Part shown: positions 40,884 to 51,900 of the stretch, piece after piece | Layout of the letters: each line of letters starts with the position of its first letter | Position numbering within the stretch: position 1 is the first letter of the stretch | Assembly (NCBI GenBank): GCA_030533445.1 | Contig: CM060082.1 | Location: 33,747,817-33,811,816 of the forward strand | Reading direction: 5' to 3' | From: Cyprinodon diabolis | Lineage: Eukaryota; Chordata; Actinopteri; Cyprinodontiformes; Cyprinodontidae | Length of the DNA stretch: 64,000 bases | Made by a program: the position numbers and the translations under genes | The notes under the pieces: model-generated | Told to the model about the DNA's origin: nothing | Seen by the model: the letters and a program-made list of their open reading frames with translations, nothing else | Databases searched by the model: none

Positions 40884-41153
40884 CACTGCAAAAACCATCT
40901 AAAAATGAGAAAAAATGTCTTAAATTAAGTGTATTTACTATCAAATTGAGTGCGTAAATATGATAATTGGCCAATGGAATGAATATTTTTAGTCTTAAAA
41001 TAAGATAAATAAATATTATGTACTTGAAATAAGACAATGCAATTGTGTTTTCTTATTTTAAATTTAAATCGTCTTGTTCCATTGGCAAAGTGTCTCAATT
41101 ACCTCCTCAATTCAAGAAAAAACAACTTATTTAGATTTCAGTTTTTTGCAGTG
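40884..41153. mobile_element. Foldback MITE, copy 3 of 3, both ends present
   Basis: The left end cactgcaaaaa and right end ttttttgcagtg are exact inverted complements over 11 bp. The 270-bp interior is AT-rich with loosely inverted halves. It has no coding capacity. Confidence 0.8.
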
Positions 41154-41311
41154 TGATATCATCATCTTTTAGGATTTCCTAAATGTTTTAAAAGCAACAT
41201 ATTTAATGTCAGGAAACTTTTTGAGTTTGTACAAAGCGATAAAAATATTTAGAAATATTTCTTCCTTTTTGATTCTTGCATTGATCAAACAGAAATAAAC
41301 GTATGTGTGGG

Positions 41312-41510
41312 GAGTGGCGGCCTAGTGGTTTAGCGCATTGCGCTTGAGTTTCAGGGGTTCTGAGTTCAAGCCCAAATCCCACAGACTGCCACTCTGGGTC
41401 CCTGAGCGAAGACCCATAACCCCAAACTGCTCCCCAAAGGGGACGGGTTAAACGCAGAGAGGTAATTTCGTTGCTCTGTACTTGTGACAGTTTAATAACA
41501 ATAAAAGCTG
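41312..41510 (+). mobile_element. tRNA-derived SINE
   Basis: An A box-like cggcctagtgg is followed by a B box-like gagttcaagcc (41362-41372), then 'aaccccaaactgctccccaaagg' and an 'acaataaaagctg' end. Same family as 31898-32074, better preserved. Confidence 0.8.
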
Positions 41511-43989
41511 AAAAAAACAAAGTATAATCCTAAAGGATAAAAAAAGAAATAGCTTAATATGGTTTAGAAAAATGTGTTATTTTTCTTTGGCTGTAAAGCA
41601 AATGGCAAAATGTGGTTTAAACTGTACTATAATTAGGTAAGTTGTCTGTACAGACTATGCAAAAACAAAAAAAGGACATGAAGGCATGAATGATACCATC
41701 TCAAAATTATTTGGTATGAAACCTCAATTCACTGACGCAAAGGAAAACCTTTCAGATGCAGTCCGTCAAAGGCAAATATTCGGTGTTTGCTACCACATAC
41801 CGGGTGAGATGGATCTTTCATTTGTCTCAAAAAAAGCAAGCATACGTCAAACAACATCAAAAAGGAGGATTTATGATCCCCTAATGAAGATATCATAACA
41901 GTTACTTTAAATTTCCTGAACACATCAACAAATTTTCTGGTAATTACAGAGAAATAGTTTTATTTATTTATTTTTTTAACTCAATCCAAAGGGAAAAACT
42001 GTCTTCCCTTGAATGAAAAATGTGTATGCAGATTTCATTAAGGCTTAATGAAATCCACAGGACACGTTCCTTTAACGATTACTTTCCACTAAAGCTGAAC
42101 GAAGCCTCCAGACACTCTGAGCTCACTAAAGAACTCACCGGCCTGCTCATCAATCAATCATTTTGTTAATTTCTGAAAAGGGAGTCTTTCTAAGCAGACA
42201 AACAATTAAAACTAAAAAATACCAACACACACTGTATCTCCCATCTCACATTATGGTGGGTTTTTATCACTGCTACACTGTGCGAAGCAGCCTGGGAGCC
42301 GAAGCCTTCCTGGATAAGTAGCATTCCAGCTGTTTCTCCGCCTTCTCAGCTTGAATTTCGATTAAAATCCACTGAGGGTTCGCATTTAAAATCAAAAGGA
42401 AGTCTTCACACGGTGCGTGCAGGGAGCGTAACCTATGTGCTAACCCACCGTGACGTGAGTTTTAAGACAGGAACACACAAAAGGGAAAAAGGGACCATGG
42501 TTTCAGGATGATCCAGGAAGGAGTTCACTGAAATAAACTAAACACGTCACAGAGTAATTATACCTATTCGTCAAAATACATGAATTATAGAGTTCAGTGA
42601 AACATTTAAATATTTTGCCTTTCATTTTCAACACCATGAAGGCAATAAGTGGCAGCCAGGCCAACCATGAAAACTGGCAGCATCAGGGGAATTTCTTATG
42701 ATTCATTTCAACATGGGTGATATCATCTGCTATGCGAGGGTCAGAGCGACATACGGGAAGAAAAGCAAACTAAAAGGATAAGTGAGTAAGAAAATGAAAG
42801 CAAGCAGAGATGCCTTCTTGATAAGGACAAGAAAAAAAGAGAAAACACATGTTGGGAAAAGAGGATGCTTTAAACTGGGTCTTAGAAGGGGCAAACGAGG
42901 AAGGAGAGGAGAGTCTCTCTGGGCTGCAGTAGGAAAGAAGAGCACAAGAGATAGTTGCTGACAGGAAGAGAGTGAGTTGGAGGATTTGCAGATTCCCTTG
43001 GACATTTTGACAGTAGCTGTTCTCTCGTTTCCACCTGCGCAACATCTGGCTCTGCCGTCTGCTCTGCTGCTGCTGTAGGTATCATAGCTACCCACACACA
43101 CATCCACACACACGGTGCAAGGAAGAGTCTGAGAAACGCTGCGTTTCCATATGGCTCTTATTAACAACCTACATGTAAAGATTTATTAGCTGAAAATATC
43201 AATGATTTAAAAGCTCATTAGATCATGTTATTAATCCTAAAATGTCAATTTAATCTATATCAGCAGCCACCGACTTATTTATTTGGCCTTTATTTACCCA
43301 GAATGTGGCTTAATACATATATTAATATAGAAAAATACACTAGAAAACACAAGTGAGGGTCAACAAAACAGCTGCAACGTCCAGAGTAGCAGCTACAATC
43401 TTCACAGGTCGTTACATGCGCTTTCAACTATTCTGGAGACTAAAGCAGAAGATCAGTCCATGACTAACGTGAAAATAATAAATTAACATAGTCATACCAA
43501 GTGTTAATTTGATTTAAAAAAAAAAACAACAACTATGTACTCTAAAGAATAGTAAAATGAAGAAACAAGTTGGGTTTATTGCTGTATTGGCTAAGGGACT
43601 AAATTCACCATTGGGGTTTGAACCAGCCCACAGCTTTTTGCAGCCCATGTCAAGCCCATATTTTATGGTTAATTCAGGCCGAAAAGAGGCCAAACCCTAA
43701 ACAGGTAACAGAAAGGATGTATTTTTGATTTTGGAAGGTTTAAGATAAAGACCTCATACCCCTACACATAATAGTAACTTGCAAATATGCTGCTCTGACT
43801 TTATAAAACACACAAATGGCTTAACATGTTAACTCTGATTTCTTAAATACCATTAAACCCATATTTAACTGCATTTGGTCTCTAACACCTAAGAAGATGT
43901 CCCAATATAAACATTTCTTCGCTGAATAAGAGGATAGTGATAATAATATTTTTTAGATATTGTTTATATACAACGTTATGCTATAGCTC

Positions 43990-44697
43990 TTAAAGGTTCC
44001 ATATTATGCAAAATTCACTTTATAAACATTTTGTAGCAGTCATATGTGTCCTGAAGTCTTTTTATGAGGTGTAAAAATAAAATAAAAAAATCTCCCCTCT
44101 CTCAATGCTTTTCTCCACCTCTTAGCTAATGAGGGCTGTTTGAAAAGCATTCCCCTTATGATGTCATCAGGGGAAATAAGCTGTCCAGAGCGGTCTGTAG
44201 AAGCCCATCCCATCGGTCAAGCTCCGGCCTTCATCAAAGCAGGCATGCCCAAAGTGGGCCCTCGAGGGCCACTGTCCTGCAGATTTTAGCGGTTTTCCTT
44301 GATAGCTGATTAACAGGCTTTTGCTGAACGGCAACCATCAGGATCAGCTGAGCTGAAGCAGGGAAACCTCTAAAACCTGCAGGACAGGGGCCCTTGAGGA
44401 CCAACTTTGGGCATGCCTTATCTAAAGTATTATTTCGTGCTCTAATTTTAACAAACTTCTTAACAAACACTGGTTGTCATGGTTGCTGTTTGTGAAGGTG
44501 CAGTCTTTGAGAGGAGGGGGCTATGGTAAGCCAAAACAGCTCATTTAGAGGACGGCTGAATAAAGAGAGTTGCTAAAAAATCTCTCAGGTTAGGCAATCT
44601 GAGAGGAATTTTGCTTTAAAAACGGCTAAAACATACTGGAGGCCTTATTGTTAATATTTTTTATTTTTAAATGTAGAATAATATGGGGCCCTTCGAA
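43990..44697. mobile_element. TTAA-type DNA element with a nested MITE
   Basis: The left end ttaaaggttccatattatgc and right end 'gaataatatggggcccttcg' are inverted matches apart from the mutated last bases. The interior includes 'gatgtcatcaggggaaa', usual for this fish element, and is split by the palindromic MITE at 44241-44418. Confidence 0.65.
44241..44418. mobile_element. Palindromic MITE with ~55-bp inverted ends
   Basis: The left end aggcatgcccaaagtgggcc and right end ggaccaactttgggcatgcct are near-perfect inverted complements; the match continues through 'ctgtcctgcag' and 'ctgcaggacag'. It is 178 bp, almost entirely stem, and should fold back strongly. Confidence 0.85.
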
Positions 44698-45529
44698 CAG
44701 ATGGGGAAATGCTAATGCTAAAACAGACCATTTTAATGTTTTTTTTTAAATTCAGCACATCTCCACAACAAAGTAGAGGAAACAAAGTGAAACTTCTGCC
44801 AAAGACGTTATCTGTAAAATGAGAAGCAAACTCTCTATGAGTAAATGAAAGGCGCAAATTCTAAAATGTTTAAAATGGAAAGTACCAGATAGGTCCAATT
44901 AAAAATAACAATGTGGAAAACAACGAAGAAGTGGGAAAAAAACACTAAGGAGAAAAATGCTGAGCATACCTCCCTTTGGTTAGTGGTCAGCTCATTTCTA
45001 ATGGTGCTCAGCCAATTCCTCGGAAGGATAACTGAATCAAAACCACCCCCTGTGTTATGATACAGTATAACAGAGTCTGATTCAATATATACCCTACACT
45101 GTAATTTGTTTCAGCAACCAAAGCCAACTATGCTCAAAGGTTAAAACCATTCATAATACGATTCGCTGAATCACATCATTTCAACTTTAGACAATATACT
45201 TTTCAACACAGATACTCTCATGATTTCACAGACATTCTATAAATCACTAAAAAACAAATTACACATAAACAGCTCAGTATCTAGTAAAGAAAATGGGAAA
45301 ATTCATGTTCAGAAAATTATTGGTTATTTTTATTATCATTATTGAAGCTCCTAAAAATCTCTTGAAAATAAATAAAACTGAATCATCTTTCATGTTTTAA
45401 CTTTATAGGGGTTTCCAGGAGCTCATTGTAAGATAATCATAAGGAAGGGACAAATTTTGGGGTCGCCAAATCCTTAGATACAATCAATATGCCAAGCTAT
45501 TCTTTGGGAAATATGCTGATGAAAATTTG

Positions 45530-45620
45530 CAGTCATCCAGGTCATAGTCAATCCAAAAAAAGTAAAAAAGACACACCACTGGGCTTTGTTTCCAAGATTG
45601 AAGATGTTTCGCTTCCCAAT

Positions 45621-45698
<78 letters not shown>

Positions 45699-45735
45699 AA
45701 TAAAATAGCGTTGAGTCCGAGGTTTTTTACAGTAG
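45530..45735. mobile_element. Dispersed repeat fragment (copy B), split by a TA tract
   Basis: Shares 'gtttccaagattgaagatgttt...cgcttccca' and 'ttttacagtag' with 33450-33610. The two parts are separated here by a 72-bp TA microsatellite. Confidence 0.5.
45624..45695. repeat. (TA)36 microsatellite
   Basis: 72 bases of uninterrupted alternating A and T. Confidence 0.97.
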
Positions 45736-45799
45736 CCCATCAAAACCTTGTTTTTTTTTTTTAAACATGCAAATTGCAGGCTAAAAAAAAGAAGCCAAA

Positions 45800-46100
45800 C
45801 GACCCCCATTCCAAATGGGTGGACCCGTTCGTCCGTTTCACTTTGCATGTTTTCAAAACAAAAACAAGGCTTTGTGTGACGAAAATGCAGCAAACCAGAG
45901 GAATTAACATTTGGCGGAACGTGTTTCCTCGGTCACCAGGCCTCTGATACACCTGGTGCCGAATTCCAGCAAGCCCGAAACTTATGCAGACTCTGTATTT
46001 AAGGGCTGAATGTTCCACTGGCCCTACTCACTACGTGATTCGGGGTGGCACTTAATGTGGCGGACCCTCAGCGGGGAACGTGCAAACCAAGGGTTAGTGC
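45800..46100. mobile_element. Probable retroelement fragment, family unknown
   Basis: More GC-rich than its flanks, with 'cggtcaccaggcctctgatacacctggtgccgaa' and 'gtatttaagggctgaatgttccactggcc', which look like a common fish dispersed repeat. No frame was recognised. Confidence 0.4.
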
Positions 46101-46924
46101 TTAGGGGCTGGTTTGGGATTGGGAAAATGACTAATTTATTCTCAGGTTGCGTGGAACATTAACTACAAATATGAAGAGACAGATTGTTTCCACAAACTAA
46201 ATGTAAAAACTGATAGAACTGGTTTCACCCACAATGTATGAGTACATTTTTCCATAATTGCTAAGTGACTCAAACATCTTTCCAGGGTGTAATATTAACC
46301 ATGAAACAAGATTTGTCTCTGTCATGAAAAATTTTATAAGTAGCGGGTAATAATCTAAAGCTGAAGAGAGCGTTTATTACATCTGTCAGTCTTTACTTAA
46401 AGGTCCAGTTTATATTAATTCAAGCTGTGTATTTTTATTCTCCGACAGCGGCAGACATGTGAAACTGGTCAGCCCCTTTCATGTCATCTTCTTAGCTGCA
46501 CTAAATGCGAATAAGAAGAGACAGCTTTTTGCCACAAGTCATTTTTACAGACTAATGCAAGAATGGTCAAATATCCTTTCATACATCAAGTTGCCTAATG
46601 CCAGTCAGTGGTCACAGCAGATCGTTGGGTTTCACTGCCTCTGAATATAAGCTTTCATTTTAAAGGAAAGCCTATCCTGTATTGCATATATGGAAAACCA
46701 AGGGTCTACTGTGTCCCTTAGTCTTCATTCAACATAGGAAATGATTCCTAACATCTGGTTTAGTGAAACATATGAAGCAAAGGGAGATTTTTACTCTATA
46801 TTGTTCTAAACTTCTGTTCTGATCCAACAATAAAAGTGGAGTGATTGGAATCCTTGGTTTTCTAGAATGAGCATTGTTACAAAATAAAAGCACCAAGATG
46901 CAGTCTTGACAAACCTTTTGCAGA

Positions 46925-47480
46925 GTGGTCTACAATACCTTGCAAAGTAATCAACCCCCATATACTTTCTCATTTTAAACCTCTATGTCTTTTAATGGTT
47001 TTTAATGTGATAGTAAAGCCAAACTGGGAAGTGAAAGGATAAGGATGCATTGTGTTACAAATAATTTGAAAAAGTCAGTGTTCAGTCAGGATGGAAATGT
47101 TGGCGAACATGAAGTTTCAGTGTTCAGTTGACACTCAACGTGAACACAGATCACAGTACATAAATTTACTCCCCCAAAATTTTGACAAACATGTATAACC
47201 CTACTTCCTGTATATTCTTCACAGGTATGTGCCTCCTTGTGTCGGTTATAAACGATACAATCTAAGTGAATGTCTACTGTCACCTCATGTTCCTTTAAGA
47301 GGAGTGTATCCTGCAAAGTTAATGACTGGATGCAACCAGCTGGGTTTGTCTAGACAGAAATCTTTTAACAAACCTTTCTGATCTGATTGGAGTGTATTGA
47401 GAGCAGAACTAAAGTGAAAGGAAAAGGATGCATTGTCTTAGAAATAATTTGAAAAGTTCAGTGTTCTTGAGATGAAAAGT
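46925..47480. mobile_element. Tc1-like terminal relic with an internal repeated segment
   Basis: 'taccttgcaaagtaatcaaccccca' resembles Tc1-like terminal sequence. A ~55-bp segment, 'gtgaaaggataaggatgcattgtg...' at about 47032, recurs at about 47415 with few changes. Confidence 0.45.
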
Positions 47481-48072
47481 TTTAAGTTTTTCTGACGCAA
47501 TGTTAAAATTAAAAAAATCTTTATATTTTCATCTGTTATAATGGGAATAATTTGAAGAATGCGAGACCTTGAAGGAATACCATGGCTCGACTTGGTGATG
47601 TCCTCATCATGCTGTAACTACCTGCTCTCACAGAAATTAAAAAAGGTATTTGAAATTAAAAAAAGAAAAAGGATCTATTATGTACAGAGTTCATGGCTGA
47701 CTACACCCTACTGTCAAATTTCTGTGTGCCAGTGAGTGCTGAGTCAGCAGTAAGGTGGAGAAGAGAGACAGGTCGAAATGATGGATTTATCAGCCACAGA
47801 CACACCAAACCAGCAGGTCACCTATGCTTTGATTTACACTGACAACCTTTAATCTTTTAATATGTCAGTTGTTCTAATTATTTATAGCTTGGTTCTGAAC
47901 ACAATAGAGGAACAGTGGAACCCCTAACATCTGTGCTGAGATGGCAACAATAGAGAGACAGTTTCAAGGCTGATTGCAACAAATGCTGTCCAGAGGCTCT
48001 CCATCCACTGAGCTGAGGAGCAGAATGTCCAGAACTGCAGGTCAGGAGACCCATTTATATTTGTAAAAATCT

Positions 48073-48259
48073 GTGTTTTTCAACCCTGGTTCTCAAGGCA
48101 CACTGGCCTGCATGTTTTAGAGCTTGTTTTAGAGATATACCTGCTTCATCACAGATGATTGCAGTTCAACAAACCCTGTTAATATGCTATCAATTGAAAG
48201 TTCAGAAACATCCAAGATATGCAGGGCATCGTGCCTTGGGGACCAGGGTTGTAAAACAC
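48073..48259. mobile_element. MITE with ~40-bp inverted ends
   Basis: The left end gtgtttttcaaccctggttc and the right end (inverted) gtgttttacaaccctggtcc match closely, and the match continues through 'caaggcac' and 'cctgcat'. It is 187 bp, non-coding, and similar in design to 44241-44418. Confidence 0.8.
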
Positions 48260-48328
48260 TTGCATAATTTATAGTGTTCTTATCAATGAAGAATTTGGAA
48301 ATAATCCGTTGTTTATCTTATTCCTTTC

Positions 48329-48968
48329 TTAAAGGTATTGTGGAGGATTTGTTTAAGGCACGCTCTGTTTAAAAGTTGCTGTTCTAATTGCACATACAAG
48401 CGTACCTTGTCCAAACTTTCGCCCTAACCCCTAAATCCCTCAATCACCATATAGAGAGGGGAATATATAGTGGACTTTATACCAGACTCAGTTACCTGAC
48501 TGTTAGGACAGATGATCACTGCTTTTTGATCCATTGGTCACGTAACTCCTCCACTACGCAGTGCCTGCACCATCTTTGTTATTAGTTGCCGCTGTCAGGC
48601 AGCGGCAGCTTACGGCGACAGCGGGCAGCTGTGACAGCAAATCCCATAATGCTTTGCGAGGACAGCAAAGCATTCTGGTATATGTATGCTTTTCTGAGGC
48701 TTTTCTTTTCGTCTCATTCACTTCGTAGACACTTTTTCTCTTATGACCCTCGGCCATTTTCCAAGAACCACGGTGAAAAAGGTGAGCTTCAATGACTGTC
48801 TGAAACCATACCTCACAACATATATAAGCCTGAAAGTGGGTGTGCACAGAAAAATATAGCTTACTGAAACGAGCATGTAGGACTGCCTTAAGTAAATATA
48901 TCACCAGAATGATTTACAATTAGGAGGACCACTTATTTAGATGATCCACCCTATACCTACACCTTTAA
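48329..48968. mobile_element. TTAA-flanked element, relative of the 12996 MITE
   Basis: The left end TTAAAGGTATTGTGGAGGAT matches the 12996 element's end. The right end reads, inverted, TTAAAGGTGTAGGTATAGGG, then TGGAT. TTAA is at both edges (48329-48332 and 48965-48968). It is 640 bp with no transposase seen. Confidence 0.65.
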
Positions 48969-51900
48969 GGTCTGAAATTTGGGCACCCTCAAAAAGGGCA
49001 TTAATATTAATAAAAGACATTACTGAGACTGGTATGATTTAAATCATGGAGATGGCACTTACACATTATGTTTAAGCTTTGGAAAGACATAATGCATCCA
49101 TTCTCTGCAAATACAGTGGAGTATGTAGGGAAAAGATCCAGCAGATCCGGTGTAAAGACTACCACAAAAATTGTTTCTCTGTATTAAAAGCACTTTAACA
49201 TATTCTGTTGTGAAAAACGCATCACTGTAAAGACGATAATGAAGTAAAAACCAGAGTAAGGAAACAAGATAGAATTTTCAAACAGATTACGTTTTGAAAA
49301 ACACCCCTTAATTATGTTTTTGCACATCAAGAACCTGTCAGCACTGCTGAAGACTTAGCAGATGACTAACCCAATAAAAAATCCAATGGATGTCCAAGGC
49401 ATGAGAAGAATCCATCTGTGTTTATGTAATTACAGCCCATAATCTGTCTGGTTTTTCTCTCCGACCTCATGGTTTCCGAGGAGAGGTCAGATATGTTCAT
49501 GTCCTCTGTTCCTTGGCCATTTCTCAAAGTCTCATCTTATTAATGGTTTGGCCCATCAGCCTGACTTACAAAGAGCTTCTGAAAACTGACATGTTCAAAA
49601 CTCTTCAGCAACCTCTGCTATTTCCTACAAAAAAAGAAAACATCTCATTAACTGGAAATCATTGTGGTGATAAACATCAGTCTTTCTAAAGAGGCCAAAA
49701 CCATATTTTATGTCTTCAGCTCTTAAACCTTTGGCAAAGATGCAGTTTGAAGCACCTCTTGATCTTGTTTTAATCAATTCACGCTGCTGCAGATCGCCAC
49801 CACACACGGCTGCCTCCAGGAGCTGTCTCAACATCATCGCAAGGAGCTCTTTGTACTCAGTTAGACAGCAAGGCAGCTCCTGGGGTGGAGGATTGGAGGA
49901 TGGGGTCGAAGGTCTGCTGGGAAAAGTCATAAGCTGGGAGCAACTTTGTATGTGTGTGTGCACCTTGGGAGACCCATCCTGTGCTCTGATCTTCTCTCCT
50001 GACCCTGGATCAAAGCAGACATGCTGCACACCACAGGAACTCATAGGGTTCACTGGCAGCGCCTCGACTTTATGCCCATATCATGCAAGCACACAAACTG
50101 GTGCTCACCCATGCAGGAAGGTTGCATACACACGGGCACAGTCGGACACATGGAAACGTCAAAGCTGCATTGAAGTCCAGGCAGAAAAAAGAATTAAATA
50201 AAAGAAGAAGGAGGATCCCTCACCTACATTCCCACCACACATGTATAAACGGCCAGACAGCAACAGCATCCGTCCATGGCGAGGATATGAGGCAGTGAGT
50301 CCAGCCCATTACAGACTGTCAAGCTCCATTAGCGAGGTGGGAAAAGGCAGCCAACAACTCTACATCGTATGTCCAGCTGAAATATTTAGTGTGTTTCGCA
50401 CAAAGTTTAAAGAGCTCCTATCAGAAAGGTTGCTTGATTTTCAATGAAGCAGAGATAAATTACAGTATTAATTTGTAAAGTTTTGTTATTAGTTTCCCAC
50501 AACAACAAAAAAACATTTCTTGGAATTTTCCCATCATGGATTTAAGGAGAAAAATAAATAAAAAAAAATCTTTGTTAAATATGAAAAATTATGTTAAATT
50601 ACTTCAAACCCACATACGACCAATGACAAAGTCTTTTATCTGGAGACTGTGTTTCTGTTTATACTATCTATACTGCTAATTAATGTTTTGATATTAACCT
50701 TAATTGAAAAAAATGAAAAGGCTTCTGACATATTTTAAAGAGCAGCCTCCTGGCAGCTGCACCTACATCCTGGGTATTCTGCCTCTTTCTAAGAACATCC
50801 AGCCCATTAAACCGAATTAGACCTAAGGTTTTAACATCAACCTGTGATATTCTAATTTGTATCAAACAAACATTTTTTCACCATTACTGTCAAAGGCCAG
50901 CAACTCAGAAAATGGTGACTTTTAGATTTGATCTGGCTGATTGATTATAGAATATTTTTAAGATGATCCAATACAGAGACATGCATTGTTAAGGTGTCTT
51001 CACAGTGCACGTTAACAAGGAAAGCTGTTCTTGTTCACCGGCTGTTGGGTGCTTGACATTTTGCCTCTTGCTTGGGGCAGTTCAGCCAATACCAACTCCT
51101 GCTCCAGGAGCTGCAGCTGCATGATGGTTGCTTCTAGCGGTACTTCAATCTGTCCAGAATCCAGAATCACTACTTGGTGTATTGCATTGTGGGACGGATC
51201 ACCCTCTGGTTTTTTTGTTGTTGTTTTTTTTAGTCAAAAAGCTTCTTCTCTATACTCCATCAGTCTATGTCGCACATCCAATACCTGAAGAGTTCAGATT
51301 GCCGAACTGGAGCGTAATTTTTTTCTTCTCTGTATTTGTAGTTTCACTTTGCTGTATTCTCATATCCACCCTACTGTTCAAGGTTTTGCCTCACCAACAT
51401 ATGCATTTCTCAAAATGGGTCCTTATCATGCCTTTACATACAGCTAACGTAAATTGCTCACTCCATTCAATGGTGTGTAAACACCCTTTTAGAGGGTTTA
51501 CTCACCATCTGAATGTCTTTCAACCCTGAAGCTAGTTGATTTCCGGTAAGTTAAAACAATACACTGTTTACAAAGACAGAGCCATTCAAAGGATGCTGCT
51601 GGGAGTTATATTTTGTAGCGAAAGAACTGGAATTGGAATCCATGTTGTTGTAAAGGCATTGTGATCTATGTACTTTATATTCTGGGTTTAGATACAGACA
51701 GTCCAATTCCTGTCTCAAAAATATCAACGGCTAGCAATTTTTATGTATTTGAAGAAACAGCAAACTAGTAAAATTACTCTATTGGATCGTTGGAAAATAC
51801 TATGCATTGTACTATGCATTGTCTTTATAAATGAATCTTTACATGCACATCTGGTTTCTGCTAAACAGTTTACACAACAGCTGATTCAAACTGCAAACTG

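Noticed and set aside
42730..43167. 145-codon open frame on the - strand, considered as bmp6 exon 1
   Set aside because: It has no signal peptide in the right place, no BMP prodomain sequence and no donor with the phase needed for exon 2 (codon split with two bases in exon 2).
45474..45893. 139-codon frame across the TA tract
   Set aside because: A large part is alternating Ile-Tyr from (TA)n; this is microsatellite, not a protein.
49625..50201. Overlapping 163- and 142-codon frames on opposite strands
   Set aside because: Neither resembles a known protein, and opposite-strand overlap of this kind is expected by chance in balanced-composition DNA.
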